From NCBI GenBank assembly GCA_013214705.1, contig JABSRZ010000010.1:62001-126000 (forward strand): a DNA stretch of 64,000 bases. The letters are read 5' to 3'. Source of the DNA: Hyphomicrobiales bacterium. GTDB lineage: Bacteria; Pseudomonadota; Alphaproteobacteria; Rhizobiales; OSC116. The notes beneath the pieces are model-generated. The model made no database searches, was not told the origin of the DNA, and worked only from the letters and a program-made list of their open reading frames with translations. Both the position numbers and the translations under genes were made by a program. This document shows positions 44,511-53,363 of this stretch, one piece after another (positions within the stretch are counted from its first letter, which is position 1; each line of letters begins with the position of its first letter).

Positions 44511-45644
44511 ATGAAGCATACGCTAATTGAGCGTGCAAAAGTGGTGGGCAAAACTAAATTTGGCAGCCAGATAAATCTGCGACCAAATAAGTCAATTTTA
44601 CCAGCTGCACTCACACCCGCAAATGCCTTTGCCAACAAAGCTGATAACCAGCTAATATTAACCGACAAATTCGGCCGAAATTTCCCTTATCTAAGATTGT
44701 CGATTACCGACATATGTAATTTTAGTTGCGATTATTGCCTGCCCAACGGCTACCTTGCGCCTAACCATAACGGCATGGCCAAACCAAAATTTTTAAGCTT
44801 GAATGAGATTGATAATTTGGTGACAGCATTTGCGCAATTGGGCACGCATAAAATTCGCCTCACGGGCGGCGAACCAACGTTAAGACGCGATTTCACTGAC
44901 ATTGTTAAAACCATCTCAAGCCATCAGGCCATAACCAAATTGGCTTTCACCACCAATGGTTATAAACTTAAGCAAAATATCCACAAATGGCGAGCCGCTG
45001 GCATAAACGCCATTAATGTGAGCATCGATAGCTTAAATGCCGAGCGCTTTTATAAACTTACCGGGCATGATAGGTTAAACGATATTTTGGCCGGTATTGA
45101 TACCGCGTTTGACGCTGGGTTTGAACAGGTAAAAGTAAATGCTGTATTGTTAAAAGATGTAAATGACATTGAGCTGGATTTATTTTTAGCATGGGTAAAA
45201 AACACCCCGATAAACGTCAGATTCATCGAATTGATGCAAACTGGCGATAACCAAAACTATTTTGATAAATTCCACGTATCTGCGGCCGATTTGCGCGATA
45301 AATTGCTAAACCAAGGCTGGCAAATTAAACCCACCAGCGCCGATGCCGGGCCAGCTCAACTATTGGTGCACGCAGATTATGTGGGTTCAATCGGCATTAT
45401 TGCGCCTTATTCGAAAGACTTTTGCACCAATTGCAACCGCCTGCGCATCACCTCCAAAGGTGATTTACGCCTATGCTTATTTGGCGAACAAGGCCTATCA
45501 ATCCGTCATTTATTACAACATGCCGACCAACTCGATGAGCTAAAACAACTTATTTTGGGTCAATTGGCGTTTAAAAAATCTTCACATTTCTTGGCCATGG
45601 GCGACACTGGCGCCACGGCTAACTTATCTACAATTGGTGGTTAA
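44511..45644 (+). CDS. moaA: GTP 3',8-cyclase MoaA
   Basis: The ATG at 44511 is chosen because the riboswitch's GGAG lies 6 bp upstream; earlier in-frame codons fall inside the riboswitch. The 377-residue radical-SAM enzyme has CNFSCDYCLPNGY (CxxxCxxC cluster, near residue 72), TGGEPTLRRDF, and the C-terminal second cluster FCTNCNRLRITSKGDLRLCLFGEQG. It ends in Gly-Gly as MoaA requires. About 45 residues at the N-terminus precede the usual start region and have no known role. It converts GTP to the first cyclic intermediate of molybdopterin. Confidence 0.93.
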   Translation: MKHTLIERAKVVGKTKFGSQINLRPNKSILPAALTPANAFANKADNQLILTDKFGRNFPYLRLSITDICNFSCDYCLPNGYLAPNHNGMAKPKFLSLNEIDNLVTAFAQLGTHKIRLTGGEPTLRRDFTDIVKTISSHQAITKLAFTTNGYKLKQNIHKWRAAGINAINVSIDSLNAERFYKLTGHDRLNDILAGIDTAFDAGFEQVKVNAVLLKDVNDIELDLFLAWVKNTPINVRFIELMQTGDNQNYFDKFHVSAADLRDKLLNQGWQIKPTSADAGPAQLLVHADYVGSIGIIAPYSKDFCTNCNRLRITSKGDLRLCLFGEQGLSIRHLLQHADQLDELKQLILGQLAFKKSSHFLAMGDTGATANLSTIGG

Positions 45645-45647
45645 AAT

Positions 45648-46661
45648 ATGAGCAAATCCCTGAACAGTTTTTTTGATGCTAGCAAATATCACATGGCCGA
45701 CATCAGCCACAAAGCCCCAACTTTTCGGCAAGCCATCACCATGGGGCGTATTTATGTGCGAGAAATTGGCTTTGAAAACATAAAAAATGAAACTTTGCCC
45801 AAAGGCGATGTGTTAAAATTAGCCGAAATAGCTGGCGTGCAAGGCGCAAAAAATTGTTGGCAACAAATACCTATGTGCCACCCTCTATTGCTCGATCATG
45901 TGGCCATATATTTAGAGCTTGAACCATCGACTTTAAGCGTTGCCGCCTATGCAATTGTTTCGACCACCGCCAAAACGGGGGTGGAAATGGAAGCTTTAGC
46001 CGCGGTCAATGCCGCCTTGCTCACACTTTATGATTTGACCAAACCGGTAGAGCCTGCACTAGAAATTGGCGATGTTCGGTTGCTGGTTAAAAAAGGTGGC
46101 AAAAAAGGCCTTTGGGTGCATCCAGATGGCATCCCAGAAAAGCTGCAAAGCCTATTGCCGACTATATCTGAGCGGCCGATGGAAGCCATAACCGCCGCCG
46201 TGGTGACGATGAGTGACCGCGCCAGCAAAGGCGAATATGCCGATCGCTCTGGGGTGATATTATCTGAAAAGTTGGAATTTTATGGCGCAAAAATAAATGA
46301 TTATAAAATTTTACCCGATGACCCAGAGCCATTAACCCGCCATATTTTGGCGCTAATTGGCCAAGTCGATGTGATTTTTACCACCGGCGGAACCGGCCTT
46401 GCACCGCGCGACATCACCATCGACACCATAGCCAAAATTGCCGATTATGATGTGCCGGGCATTGGCGAATTATTACGCAGTTCGGCAGCCGCCCATGTGC
46501 CAACCACTTGGATTTCGCGCTCCAACGCCTATGTGATTAAAGACACGTTAATTGTCTGTTTGCCCGGCAGCACCGGCGGGGTAAAAGATGGCATCGAAAC
46601 TCTAAAGAATCTATTGCCGCATGCCATTGGCCATGTGCAAAATAAAAACATGCACGGGTAG
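45648..46661 (+). CDS. moaCB: MoaC-MoaB/MogA fusion protein
   Basis: A 337-residue two-domain protein. Residues 1-160 are MoaC, cyclic pyranopterin monophosphate synthase: MADISHKAPTFRQAITMG, NCWQQIPMCHPLLLDHV and TAKTGVEMEALAAVNAALLTLYDLTK. Residues 180-335 are a MoaB/MogA molybdopterin adenylyltransferase-type domain: AVVTMSDRASKGEYADRSG, FTTGGTGLAPRDITIDTI, PGIGELLRSSA and CLPGSTGGVKDGIETL. The fusion joins the second and the adenylylation steps of cofactor synthesis. It follows moaA by three bases. Confidence 0.93.
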   Translation: MSKSLNSFFDASKYHMADISHKAPTFRQAITMGRIYVREIGFENIKNETLPKGDVLKLAEIAGVQGAKNCWQQIPMCHPLLLDHVAIYLELEPSTLSVAAYAIVSTTAKTGVEMEALAAVNAALLTLYDLTKPVEPALEIGDVRLLVKKGGKKGLWVHPDGIPEKLQSLLPTISERPMEAITAAVVTMSDRASKGEYADRSGVILSEKLEFYGAKINDYKILPDDPEPLTRHILALIGQVDVIFTTGGTGLAPRDITIDTIAKIADYDVPGIGELLRSSAAAHVPTTWISRSNAYVIKDTLIVCLPGSTGGVKDGIETLKNLLPHAIGHVQNKNMHG

Positions 46662-46668
46662 GTGATAA

Positions 46669-47928
46669 ATGATTTCATATGAACAAGCTCTAAATTTAAT
46701 TACCAGCCAAATTAGCTCAAAACCGCAAAGCCTTAACTTACCCATTGCCAAAGCCCTTGGCCATGTCGCCGATCAAGCGGTTAATTGCGCCTGTTATATA
46801 TCGCCATTTGACAATAGCGCGATGGACGGGTTTGCATTTCGATATGCCGAACTGCAACAGGGCAGGCGACAATTTGCAGTTGTTGGCTCTAGTTTCGCCG
46901 GCGATACGATTGACCAATCCACCGAAGGCGCTTGGGAAATAATGACCGGTGCGGGCATACCAAACGGTTTTGATACGGTCATCAAAATTGAAGATATTGC
47001 TATTTTGGTCACAAATGAGGCAGGTCGACCCACAAAAATCAAGTTAAACATCAACCCAAAAGACATAATATTTGAAAATAATGTCCGCAAAAAGGGTCAA
47101 GACTTCAAACCAGATGATCTGGTAGTGGAGGCCGACGAGGTCATAACGCCATCCCATATATCTGCCTTAGCGTCGGTTGGCATCGCCAACATTAGGGTGC
47201 GAAAAAAACCAAATATAGCGGTCATCAGCACCGGTAAAGAAATTATAGATGATGCCAATATGGCGCTTTTATCGGGTCAAATTCGCAATTCAAATGGCCC
47301 CAGCCTGATGGCCAGTTTTGCCGGCATGAATTTAGCTGTCAGCTACGCGGGCACGATTAGAGATGAAGTTGAAGATTTTGAAACTTGTATCAAAGGCTTG
47401 CTGAACGATAACGACATTATTATTTCGACCGGCGCCGTTTCCATGGGGCGGCATGATTTTATTCCTGAAAGTTTGCAACGCCTAGGTGCAGAAATTATTT
47501 TTCACAAATGTAAAATAAGGCCGGGGAAACCGATATTATTTGCCAAATTCCCACCGACTGACCTCAACCCAGATGGGGTCTTTTATTTTGGCTTGCCCGG
47601 CAACCCAGTTTCGGCACATGTCGGCCTGCGGTTTTTCATCATGCCATTGATCAATCGATTGTTAGGGCTTAAAGCCGAACATCCAGTTAGAGCCTTTTTG
47701 ACCGCAGACATCGATAAAAAACATGACTTTAAAATGTTTTACAAAGCCTTTGCGACACTAGAAAATGGCCACTTGTCTGTCACTATTTTGCAAGGCCAAG
47801 AAAGTTTTCGAATCAAGCCATTGCTTAAGGCCAATTGTTGGGCTGTGCTGGGCGAGCACCAACATAAATGCGCAACCGGTGGCTTAATAGACATCTACCC
47901 GATGATGGCAAACCAATGGAGTTTTTGA
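46669..47928 (+). CDS. moeA: Molybdopterin molybdotransferase MoeA
   Basis: A 419-residue MoeA. Domain motifs are the N-terminal YISPFDNSAMDGFAFR, EIMTGAGIPNGFDTVIKIED, and the MogA-like domain with ISTGKEI, STGAVSMGRHDFIPESLQRLGAEIIFHKCKIRPGKPILFAKF and FGLPGNPVSAHVGLRFF. It inserts molybdate into adenylylated molybdopterin. It follows the fusion gene by seven bases. Confidence 0.94.
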   Translation: MISYEQALNLITSQISSKPQSLNLPIAKALGHVADQAVNCACYISPFDNSAMDGFAFRYAELQQGRRQFAVVGSSFAGDTIDQSTEGAWEIMTGAGIPNGFDTVIKIEDIAILVTNEAGRPTKIKLNINPKDIIFENNVRKKGQDFKPDDLVVEADEVITPSHISALASVGIANIRVRKKPNIAVISTGKEIIDDANMALLSGQIRNSNGPSLMASFAGMNLAVSYAGTIRDEVEDFETCIKGLLNDNDIIISTGAVSMGRHDFIPESLQRLGAEIIFHKCKIRPGKPILFAKFPPTDLNPDGVFYFGLPGNPVSAHVGLRFFIMPLINRLLGLKAEHPVRAFLTADIDKKHDFKMFYKAFATLENGHLSVTILQGQESFRIKPLLKANCWAVLGEHQHKCATGGLIDIYPMMANQWSF

Positions 47929-47935
47929 GGAAATT

Positions 47936-48193
47936 ATGAACATCACCATTCAAACTTTTGGCGCATTTCGCCAATTTGGACGCAATATTGACCTTGAGTT
48001 AAACGCGGGCGCTTGTGTGTCTGACATTCGCCAACCACTCAACGCGGCGCTTAATCAATATGTAGCAAAATTTGACATTGCCGGGTTAATTGAAAGCTCT
48101 CGCTTTGCCACAGATGTCGAAATATTATCAGAAGACGCAATTCTTGCTGCAGGTTCGACCATTACCATCCTGCCGCCAGTATCGGGAGGTTGA
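47936..48193 (+). CDS. moaD: Molybdopterin synthase small subunit MoaD
   Basis: An 85-residue ubiquitin-like protein ending LPPVSGG; the terminal Gly-Gly carries the thiocarboxylate sulfur. The N-terminus MNITIQTFGAFRQFG is typical. GAGG precedes the ATG. Its stop is one base before moaE, so the two synthase subunits are made together. Confidence 0.93.
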   Translation: MNITIQTFGAFRQFGRNIDLELNAGACVSDIRQPLNAALNQYVAKFDIAGLIESSRFATDVEILSEDAILAAGSTITILPPVSGG

Positions 48194-48194
48194 A

Positions 48195-48686
48195 ATGGGT
48201 AAAATATTTGTCGATGTGTGGGATGTCAGCCAACAGCCATTAGACAGCATGGCCGGGCTAAAATACGTGACCGAAATGCCCAACGGCGCGGAAACTTTAT
48301 TCATTGGCACGGTGCGCAACCATAATTTAGGCAAAAAAGTGCTGGGCATTAGCTATGATGTTTTTATACCATTGGCCAAACAAAATTTTCTAGAAATTTG
48401 CCAAGAAGCCCAAGCCAAATGGGGTGATGATTTAGACCTATATCTGGTGCACGCGCAGGGCAAGTTAGACATTGGCGGCGTTAGCATTGTCATCGCGGTG
48501 GGTTCGCCACACCGCGACGAAGCGTTTAAAGCCTGCCGCTATTTGATCGAAGAAGTTAAACACCGCGCACCAGTGTGGAAGCTAGAACATTATGCAGATG
48601 GCGATAGCGAATGGTCTAAAGGCTGCGAATTATGCAGCAATACCCACGCCATTCACGCACATGATATTGCTGACAAAACGCACTAA
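48195..48686 (+). CDS. moaE: Molybdopterin synthase catalytic subunit MoaE
   Basis: The ATG at 48195 (GGGAGG about 5 bp upstream) starts MGKIFVDVWDVSQQPLD; a longer upstream frame would overlap MoaD and is not needed. The 163-residue protein has the MoaE signature ETLFIGTVRNHNLGKKVLGISYDVFIPLAKQ, VHAQGKLDIGGVSIVIAVGSPHRDEAFKACRYLIEEVKHRAPVWKLEHYADG. With MoaD it adds two sulfurs to make molybdopterin. It is the last gene of moaA-CB-moeA-DE and is convergent with a threonine-synthase-like gene. Confidence 0.94.
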   Translation: MGKIFVDVWDVSQQPLDSMAGLKYVTEMPNGAETLFIGTVRNHNLGKKVLGISYDVFIPLAKQNFLEICQEAQAKWGDDLDLYLVHAQGKLDIGGVSIVIAVGSPHRDEAFKACRYLIEEVKHRAPVWKLEHYADGDSEWSKGCELCSNTHAIHAHDIADKTH

Positions 48687-48689
48687 TCG

Positions 48690-49913
48690 TTAAAACTGGC
48701 TATAATCAACCGGTTGGTTTTTATCAATAATTCCATCCACCGCATCCATCGGATATTTAAGCCCAGTCGCGCAATTGTATAATATTGCAGTGTCATCTTG
48801 GCTGATTAAGCCTTGCGCCAACGCCTGCTTGTACGCCACAGCCGTAGCAGCGCCTTCGGGGCATAACAATAGGCCATCTAATTTGGCAATGTCATCTCTG
48901 GTGGTGATGATGTCTTCATCCGTCACCGTCATGCAAAACCCGCCAGACTCGCGCACGGCTCGGATGATTAAAAAATCACCAACCGCAATCGGCACTCTAA
49001 TGCCAGCGGCCATTGTGTGGGCATTCTCCCACAGTGGAGCATGCTCATCGCCGGCCTTCCAGGCTTTATAAATCGGCGCACAACCTTCGGCCTGTACTGC
49101 CACCATTTTTGGCATTTTACTGCCAATCCAGCCCATTTCTAATAATTCGGCAAAGGCCTTCCACATGCCAATTAGGCCGGTGCCGCCCCCGGTTGGGTAA
49201 AAAATAACGTCTGGCAAAGTCCAATTTAATTGCTCGGCCAGTTCAAGCCCCATGGTTTTTTTGCCTTCAATGCGGTAGGGCTCTTTTAGCGTCGAAATGT
49301 CAAACCAACCGACAGATTCTTTGCCTTCCAGCACAATTTTACCGCAATCATTAATCAACCCATTGACCAAATATGTATCGCCGCCTTGTTGCTTAATTTC
49401 GCGAATGTTAATGTCTGGCGTATCAGATGGGCAGAAAATGGTGGTTTTTTGGCCTGCGCGGCTGGCATAGGCGGCCAAAGCCGCACCCGCATTGCCATTG
49501 GTTGGCATCGCTAGATGTGGCTGGCCAAATTCCTTGGCCATTGAAACCGCAAGGCAGAGACCACGCGCTTTAAACGAACCAGTTGGCAATCGACCTTCGT
49601 CTTTGACGATGATTTTATCGGGCAGACCACCCAGTGATGCGGCCGATTTGCGCAAAGGAATTAGCGGGGTGATGACCTCACCAAGGCTAATGCGGTTTTC
49701 TGGCTTGGTAACCGGCAGCATGCCTGCATAGCGCCAAAACCCGGGGTCTGCCGAGTTTTTAATGCTGTCTTTGCTAATGTGTTTGGCCATTTCGGCCAAG
49801 TCATAACGCACCAAAAGCGGGCGACCAACTTCTGACAATTCATGAATCTTGCCTTTTTCATAATGTTTGCCGGTCATCGAACATTCCAAATGAGTCACAA
49901 AGGTTTTTGTCAT
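48690..49913 (-). CDS. Threonine-synthase-like PLP enzyme
   Basis: The start at 49913 is preferred (AAGGA 7 bp upstream, and MTKTFVTHLECSMTGKHYEKG is the usual family start). The 407-residue fold-type II PLP enzyme has the lysine motif DEGRLPTGSFKARGLC (near residue 115), the phosphate-binding TNGNAGAALAAYA and GGGTGLIGMWKA. An N-terminal zinc-ribbon-like stretch has a single visible Cys. This form is the threonine-synthase-like branch common in bacteria lacking the classical ThrC; other PLP beta-elimination activity is possible. It stands alone. Confidence 0.8.
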   Translation of the reverse strand: MTKTFVTHLECSMTGKHYEKGKIHELSEVGRPLLVRYDLAEMAKHISKDSIKNSADPGFWRYAGMLPVTKPENRISLGEVITPLIPLRKSAASLGGLPDKIIVKDEGRLPTGSFKARGLCLAVSMAKEFGQPHLAMPTNGNAGAALAAYASRAGQKTTIFCPSDTPDINIREIKQQGGDTYLVNGLINDCGKIVLEGKESVGWFDISTLKEPYRIEGKKTMGLELAEQLNWTLPDVIFYPTGGGTGLIGMWKAFAELLEMGWIGSKMPKMVAVQAEGCAPIYKAWKAGDEHAPLWENAHTMAAGIRVPIAVGDFLIIRAVRESGGFCMTVTDEDIITTRDDIAKLDGLLLCPEGAATAVAYKQALAQGLISQDDTAILYNCATGLKYPMDAVDGIIDKNQPVDYSQF

Positions 49914-49989
49914 ATCTACATCCTTAAAAATTGTTTCAATAGTAAATCTAGTCACTGTAATTATTCAAAACAAGTGAGCTGAACTTGCC

Positions 49990-50223
49990 TTAGGGCTTTG
50001 ACGGGTCAAATTCTGCAATCGAAGTTGACGAATAGTCATTTTCATCATCTTGGCCGTCATCGCTGACCACATAGCTGCCGTTTAGCCATTTTCCTAAGTC
50101 CAAATCGGCACATCTTTTTGAACAAAATGGCTTAAAGCGTTCCACAGAAATATGTTTGCACATTACACATTTTCTGCCAACAAAGCCATCGCCGTGCAAA
50201 TTCACAATTTTATTTTCGCTCAT
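49990..50223 (-). CDS. yacG: Zinc-finger protein YacG (DUF329)
   Basis: A 77-residue zinc-binding protein with C-x2-C (KCVMCKH) and C-x3-C (FCSKRCADLDLGKWLNG), the YacG pattern. In E. coli the protein binds and inhibits DNA gyrase. Its start overlaps the RNase E/G stop by four bases, and it ends the infA-maf-RNase-yacG run as in other alphaproteobacteria. An acidic tail (DDGQDDENDY) follows the zinc fold. Confidence 0.9.
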   Translation of the reverse strand: MSENKIVNLHGDGFVGRKCVMCKHISVERFKPFCSKRCADLDLGKWLNGSYVVSDDGQDDENDYSSTSIAEFDPSKP

Positions 50224-51212
50224 GTCATATCCGCTAGTTTTTGGTTTAAATTTTTACCCGCACGTTTTATTTTCAATTCTAGCAAGCCAAAACGCGTATA
50301 GCTCCCCATTTCTATATTATATTTTTTTGCCAAATTGGCCAGATATTCGGTAAATTTAAGTTTTTGGGTTTTGCGCTCGAATTTTAAAAAATCGATGACC
50401 ACCAAACCGCCAATTTGCCGCAATGCCAATTGTTCAAATATTTTATCTGCCGCTGCATGGTTTATATCTTCGACCATTTTTAAGTGATTGTCGCCTTTGT
50501 AAAGCCCGCTATTCACATCTATCACCGTCATCGCGGTATTCTGTTCGATGACAATATTGCCACCATTTTGCAAGCCAATGGTTGCACTCTGCAAGCTCTG
50601 GATTGCATCGGCAAAGCCATAAAGCTCAAATAAATTTAACCCAGAATTTTTGTTAAACTCTACCGGTTCAAGGTCTATTTCGGCATTGTCGGCTTGGGCT
50701 TGGTTTTTCAGTGCGGCGGCAAAACCAAAATCATCACAAGTTATTTTGCTACCATCTAATTGAGTTAAGTGGATGCAATATTGGGCTAGATTTGGCGCAG
50801 CTCGAAACAGCCCCGCAGTATTTTTTAAGGGCGCGTTGTTGGTGGCAGGTTTGGCTTTACCCGCAAAGCGCACCCGGGGTTTTTTGTCACCAAAAGCTTC
50901 GCTGATAATTTCGGCTAATATATATTGGCCTTCGGTATAATTTTGCTTAGGTTTTAGCCGCATCACCGCATTAAATTTGCCCAAATCCAAAAAACACAAG
51001 TTGGTTTTAGGGTCGATTTGTAAAATCCGCGCCTTATATACACTGCCTATGGCGGCAGGCGGGGCGGCAAAATCTAAATTCTCAATGTCATCACTTAGTG
51101 GCCAAATGTCAAAAAATACCAAGGCTTCATCTTCAAATTTGGCGATTTGCGCATAGTTAGCGCGTTGGCCATTTTTCTGCAACATAATGTAGGTTTGGGT
51201 TTGTATGGCCAT
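50220..51212 (-). CDS. Short ribonuclease E/G family protein
   Basis: A 330-residue RNase E/G-type endoribonuclease. An S1-like N-terminal part (GSVYKARILQIDPKTNLCFLDLG) is followed by the catalytic DNase-I-like domain with the metal Asp residues in AMTVIDVNSGLYKGD and GGLVVIDFLKFE. It is about 150 residues shorter than RNase G and lacks the Zn-link CPxC motif and the small domain behind it. Such short forms are normal next to maf and yacG in alphaproteobacteria. It is probably an RNA-processing enzyme separate from full-length RNase E. Confidence 0.87.
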   Translation of the reverse strand: MAIQTQTYIMLQKNGQRANYAQIAKFEDEALVFFDIWPLSDDIENLDFAAPPAAIGSVYKARILQIDPKTNLCFLDLGKFNAVMRLKPKQNYTEGQYILAEIISEAFGDKKPRVRFAGKAKPATNNAPLKNTAGLFRAAPNLAQYCIHLTQLDGSKITCDDFGFAAALKNQAQADNAEIDLEPVEFNKNSGLNLFELYGFADAIQSLQSATIGLQNGGNIVIEQNTAMTVIDVNSGLYKGDNHLKMVEDINHAAADKIFEQLALRQIGGLVVIDFLKFERKTQKLKFTEYLANLAKKYNIEMGSYTRFGLLELKIKRAGKNLNQKLADMT

Positions 51213-51228
51213 GCAGATACGCTTTAAA

Positions 51229-51903
51229 TTAGGTTTGCCCTATGCGCCTAGGCCAATGGGCAACTGGGTCTATGCCCGCGCCACGCAATAATGATGTGGT
51301 TTCAAATAATGGCAAGCCAACCACATTGCTATATTGGCCAATAATGTTGACCACAAATGCACCTGCAAAACCTTGTATGGCGTAAGAGCCGGCTTTGTCG
51401 CGCCATTCGCCAGTGGCTAAATAAGTTTCAATTTCTTGTTTAGATAAACGTTTAAACCGCACTCTGGTTTCGGCGGTTTTTTGCCGGTGTTTCTGGCTGT
51501 GGCCATCGACAATCGAAACCGAGGTGAAAACCCGATGCGAGCGGCCAGACAGCATGATTAAATGATTGCGCGCTTGCTCAATATTCTCGGGTTTGTTTAA
51601 AATGCGCCGCCCGACGCCGACAACCGTATCACTAGCCAAAATGCTATAGGTGAATTGTTTGTCATTGACATCTATTGCTAAATCGCGCGGTAGGATATCA
51701 AGGCACGCCAAGGCTTTTTCTTTGGCCAAGCGTTTGCTTAATTTGCGTGGTATTTCTAGCTTTTTAGGGCTTTCATCTAAGTCAACTGGCCGTATTAAAT
51801 AAGGGGTGATGCCAATTTGCGCAAGCAACTCCACCCGGCGCGGCGAACCGCTGGCCAATATCAGTTTAGATATCGCTTTATCATCATTCATCGCACTGCT
51901 CAT
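51229..51903 (-). CDS. maf: Maf family nucleotide pyrophosphatase
   Basis: A 224-residue protein with the Maf signature LILASGSPRRVELLAQIGI, followed by ASDTVVGVGRRILNKPENIEQARNHLIMLSGRSHRVFTSVSI and DKAGSYAIQGFAGAFVVNIIGQYSNVVGLPLFE. Maf proteins hydrolyse non-canonical or pyrimidine nucleoside triphosphates. A Met at the fifth codon is an alternative start. It follows infA by 28 bp. Confidence 0.92.
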   Translation of the reverse strand: MSSAMNDDKAISKLILASGSPRRVELLAQIGITPYLIRPVDLDESPKKLEIPRKLSKRLAKEKALACLDILPRDLAIDVNDKQFTYSILASDTVVGVGRRILNKPENIEQARNHLIMLSGRSHRVFTSVSIVDGHSQKHRQKTAETRVRFKRLSKQEIETYLATGEWRDKAGSYAIQGFAGAFVVNIIGQYSNVVGLPLFETTSLLRGAGIDPVAHWPRRIGQT

Positions 51904-51931
51904 AAAACCCCTAACAGATCAGCTGCTTAAA

Positions 51932-52150
51932 TTATCTGTGGCGGTAAGTGATGCGGCCTTTGGTGAGGTCATAAGGTGTCATTTCAACCATAACTTTATC
52001 GCCAGCTAAAACCCGAATGCGGTTTTTGCGCAATTTACCAGCAGTGTGGCCAATAATTTCGTGGCCATTTTCTAGCTCTATTTTAAAAGTCGCGTTGGGT
52101 AGCAATTCTATAATGGTGCCATCAAACTCTAATAATTCTTCTTTAGCCAT
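51932..52150 (-). CDS. infA: Translation initiation factor IF-1
   Basis: The ATG at 52150 (AAGGAATAAA upstream) gives the standard 72-residue IF-1: [58 protein letters not shown] 9-codon upstream extension (ARYLKRNK) is rejected because IF-1 never has it. It binds the ribosomal A site during initiation. Confidence 0.97.
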   Translation of the reverse strand: MAKEELLEFDGTIIELLPNATFKIELENGHEIIGHTAGKLRKNRIRVLAGDKVMVEMTPYDLTKGRITYRHR

Positions 52151-52299
52151 TTTATTCCTTTTCAAATATCTGGCCATTCTGTGCCAAAAATATTTATATT
52201 TTTTTAGATTAATCGGTGTCGATTAAAAAACAATTAGGTTTCATCTATCGCGAAACGCCGTAAAAGTATAGCAAAAACATGTATTTTTTACACATTTGC

Positions 52300-52812
52300 T
52301 TATTCAGATGCGAATTTGGTTTTTAACATTTCCAACAATTGGTCGCGTAATTTGCGATAATGGATCAATTGATCGGCGCGGTTTTCGGCCTGATTGACCG
52401 GGTCATAAACCGGCCAATATTGGCATTCAGTGGCCACCGTACGGCAAATATTTTCGGCCAAATGTTTGGCGCTTTGAGAAAAACACACCACCGCGTCAAA
52501 TGAGGCGATATAAGCCGGCTCTATAGATAAAGAGATATGTTGTGATATATCAATGTTAATTTCATTCATCACACTGACGGCGTAGCCATCTATATCCTTA
52601 GGGCTAATGCCAGCGCTGTCGATGGATATTTTATGGCCAAAATATTTTTTCATAATGCCCGCGGCCATTGGCGAGCGCACAGCATTTTGCGAACATAAAA
52701 ACAATATGGAATTTGGCAAGGGCGTGTTGGCGCTATCGATGCTTTCAATGCCCGCTTCTATAATGTCGTCAGTATTATCGGAAATAGGATTTGAGCTTTC
52801 AATATCAGCCAT
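52300..52812 (-). CDS. Low-molecular-weight protein-tyrosine-phosphatase family protein
   Basis: The ATG at 52812 with AAGGGTG upstream, two bases after the UPF0262 stop, is the best start. The 170-residue protein has the phosphatase loop ILFLCSQNAVRSPMAAGIM (C-x5-R, near residue 37) and the Asp in VYDPVNQ that serves as general acid in this fold. The fold is shared with arsenate reductase (ArsC); the conserved place between UPF0262 and infA favours the phosphatase-like alphaproteobacterial protein. It is cytoplasmic. Confidence 0.88.
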   Translation of the reverse strand: MADIESSNPISDNTDDIIEAGIESIDSANTPLPNSILFLCSQNAVRSPMAAGIMKKYFGHKISIDSAGISPKDIDGYAVSVMNEINIDISQHISLSIEPAYIASFDAVVCFSQSAKHLAENICRTVATECQYWPVYDPVNQAENRADQLIHYRKLRDQLLEMLKTKFASE

Positions 52813-52814
52813 AT

Positions 52815-53324
52815 TCACCCTTTCCGATACAATGCGCAAATCAGCGTATATAGCCGCCTTGCGGTTTCAAAATCGACTTTTATTTTGCCTTTTAGCCGCT
52901 CGCTGAGCAAAGTGCTACCTTCATTATGCAGGCCGCGCCGCCCCATATCGATGGCTTCAATTTGTTGCGGGTTGGCGCTTTTCATGGCTTCATGATGGCG
53001 CTCGCAGATTAAAAAATAGTCTTTCATAATCAACCGAAATGGCGACAATGATAAAATATGCAGCATAATGGCGTCATCAGACCGGGTTCTGATGTCAAAA
53101 ATCAACTTGCCGCGTTGCACATCTAACATCAAACGAAACGGCCCAATTGGCTCGATATCACCCATAGTGCGCAATGGCAAAAAACTATTCTCTGCCAATA
53201 AATCGGTCATGGCGGCCTTGCGCTCAAATGTCACCTCTGGCGATATTTGGGTGATATTTTTTTCGTTTAACACAATGTCACATAGGCAGTGAGTGTTGGT
53301 TATGTTTTGTGCTATGTCTGTCAT
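52815..53324 (-). CDS. UPF0262 family protein
   Basis: A 169-residue UPF0262 protein: ITFE-like VTFERKAAMTDLLAENSFLPLR, GPFRLMLDVQRGKLIFDIR, DYFLICERHHEAMKSANPQQIEAIDMGRRGLHNEGSTLL and DFETARRLYTLICALY. Its function is unknown; it is restricted to alphaproteobacteria. Its start codon lies in a 17-bp tandem duplication, with no clear ribosome site, which may affect its expression. It is the gene after hisD, 39 bp away. Confidence 0.92.
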   Translation of the reverse strand: MTDIAQNITNTHCLCDIVLNEKNITQISPEVTFERKAAMTDLLAENSFLPLRTMGDIEPIGPFRLMLDVQRGKLIFDIRTRSDDAIMLHILSLSPFRLIMKDYFLICERHHEAMKSANPQQIEAIDMGRRGLHNEGSTLLSERLKGKIKVDFETARRLYTLICALYRKG

Positions 53325-53354
53325 ACTAATGTGTCTATCATACTAATGTGTCGG
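53321..53354. repeat. 17-bp tandem duplication at the UPF0262 start
   Basis: TCATACTAATGTGTC plus two bases occurs twice in a row (53321-53337 and 53338-53354), differing only in the last two bases. On the minus strand it gives two ATGs before the gene. Confidence 0.9.
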
Positions 53355-53363
53355 TCATATCTT

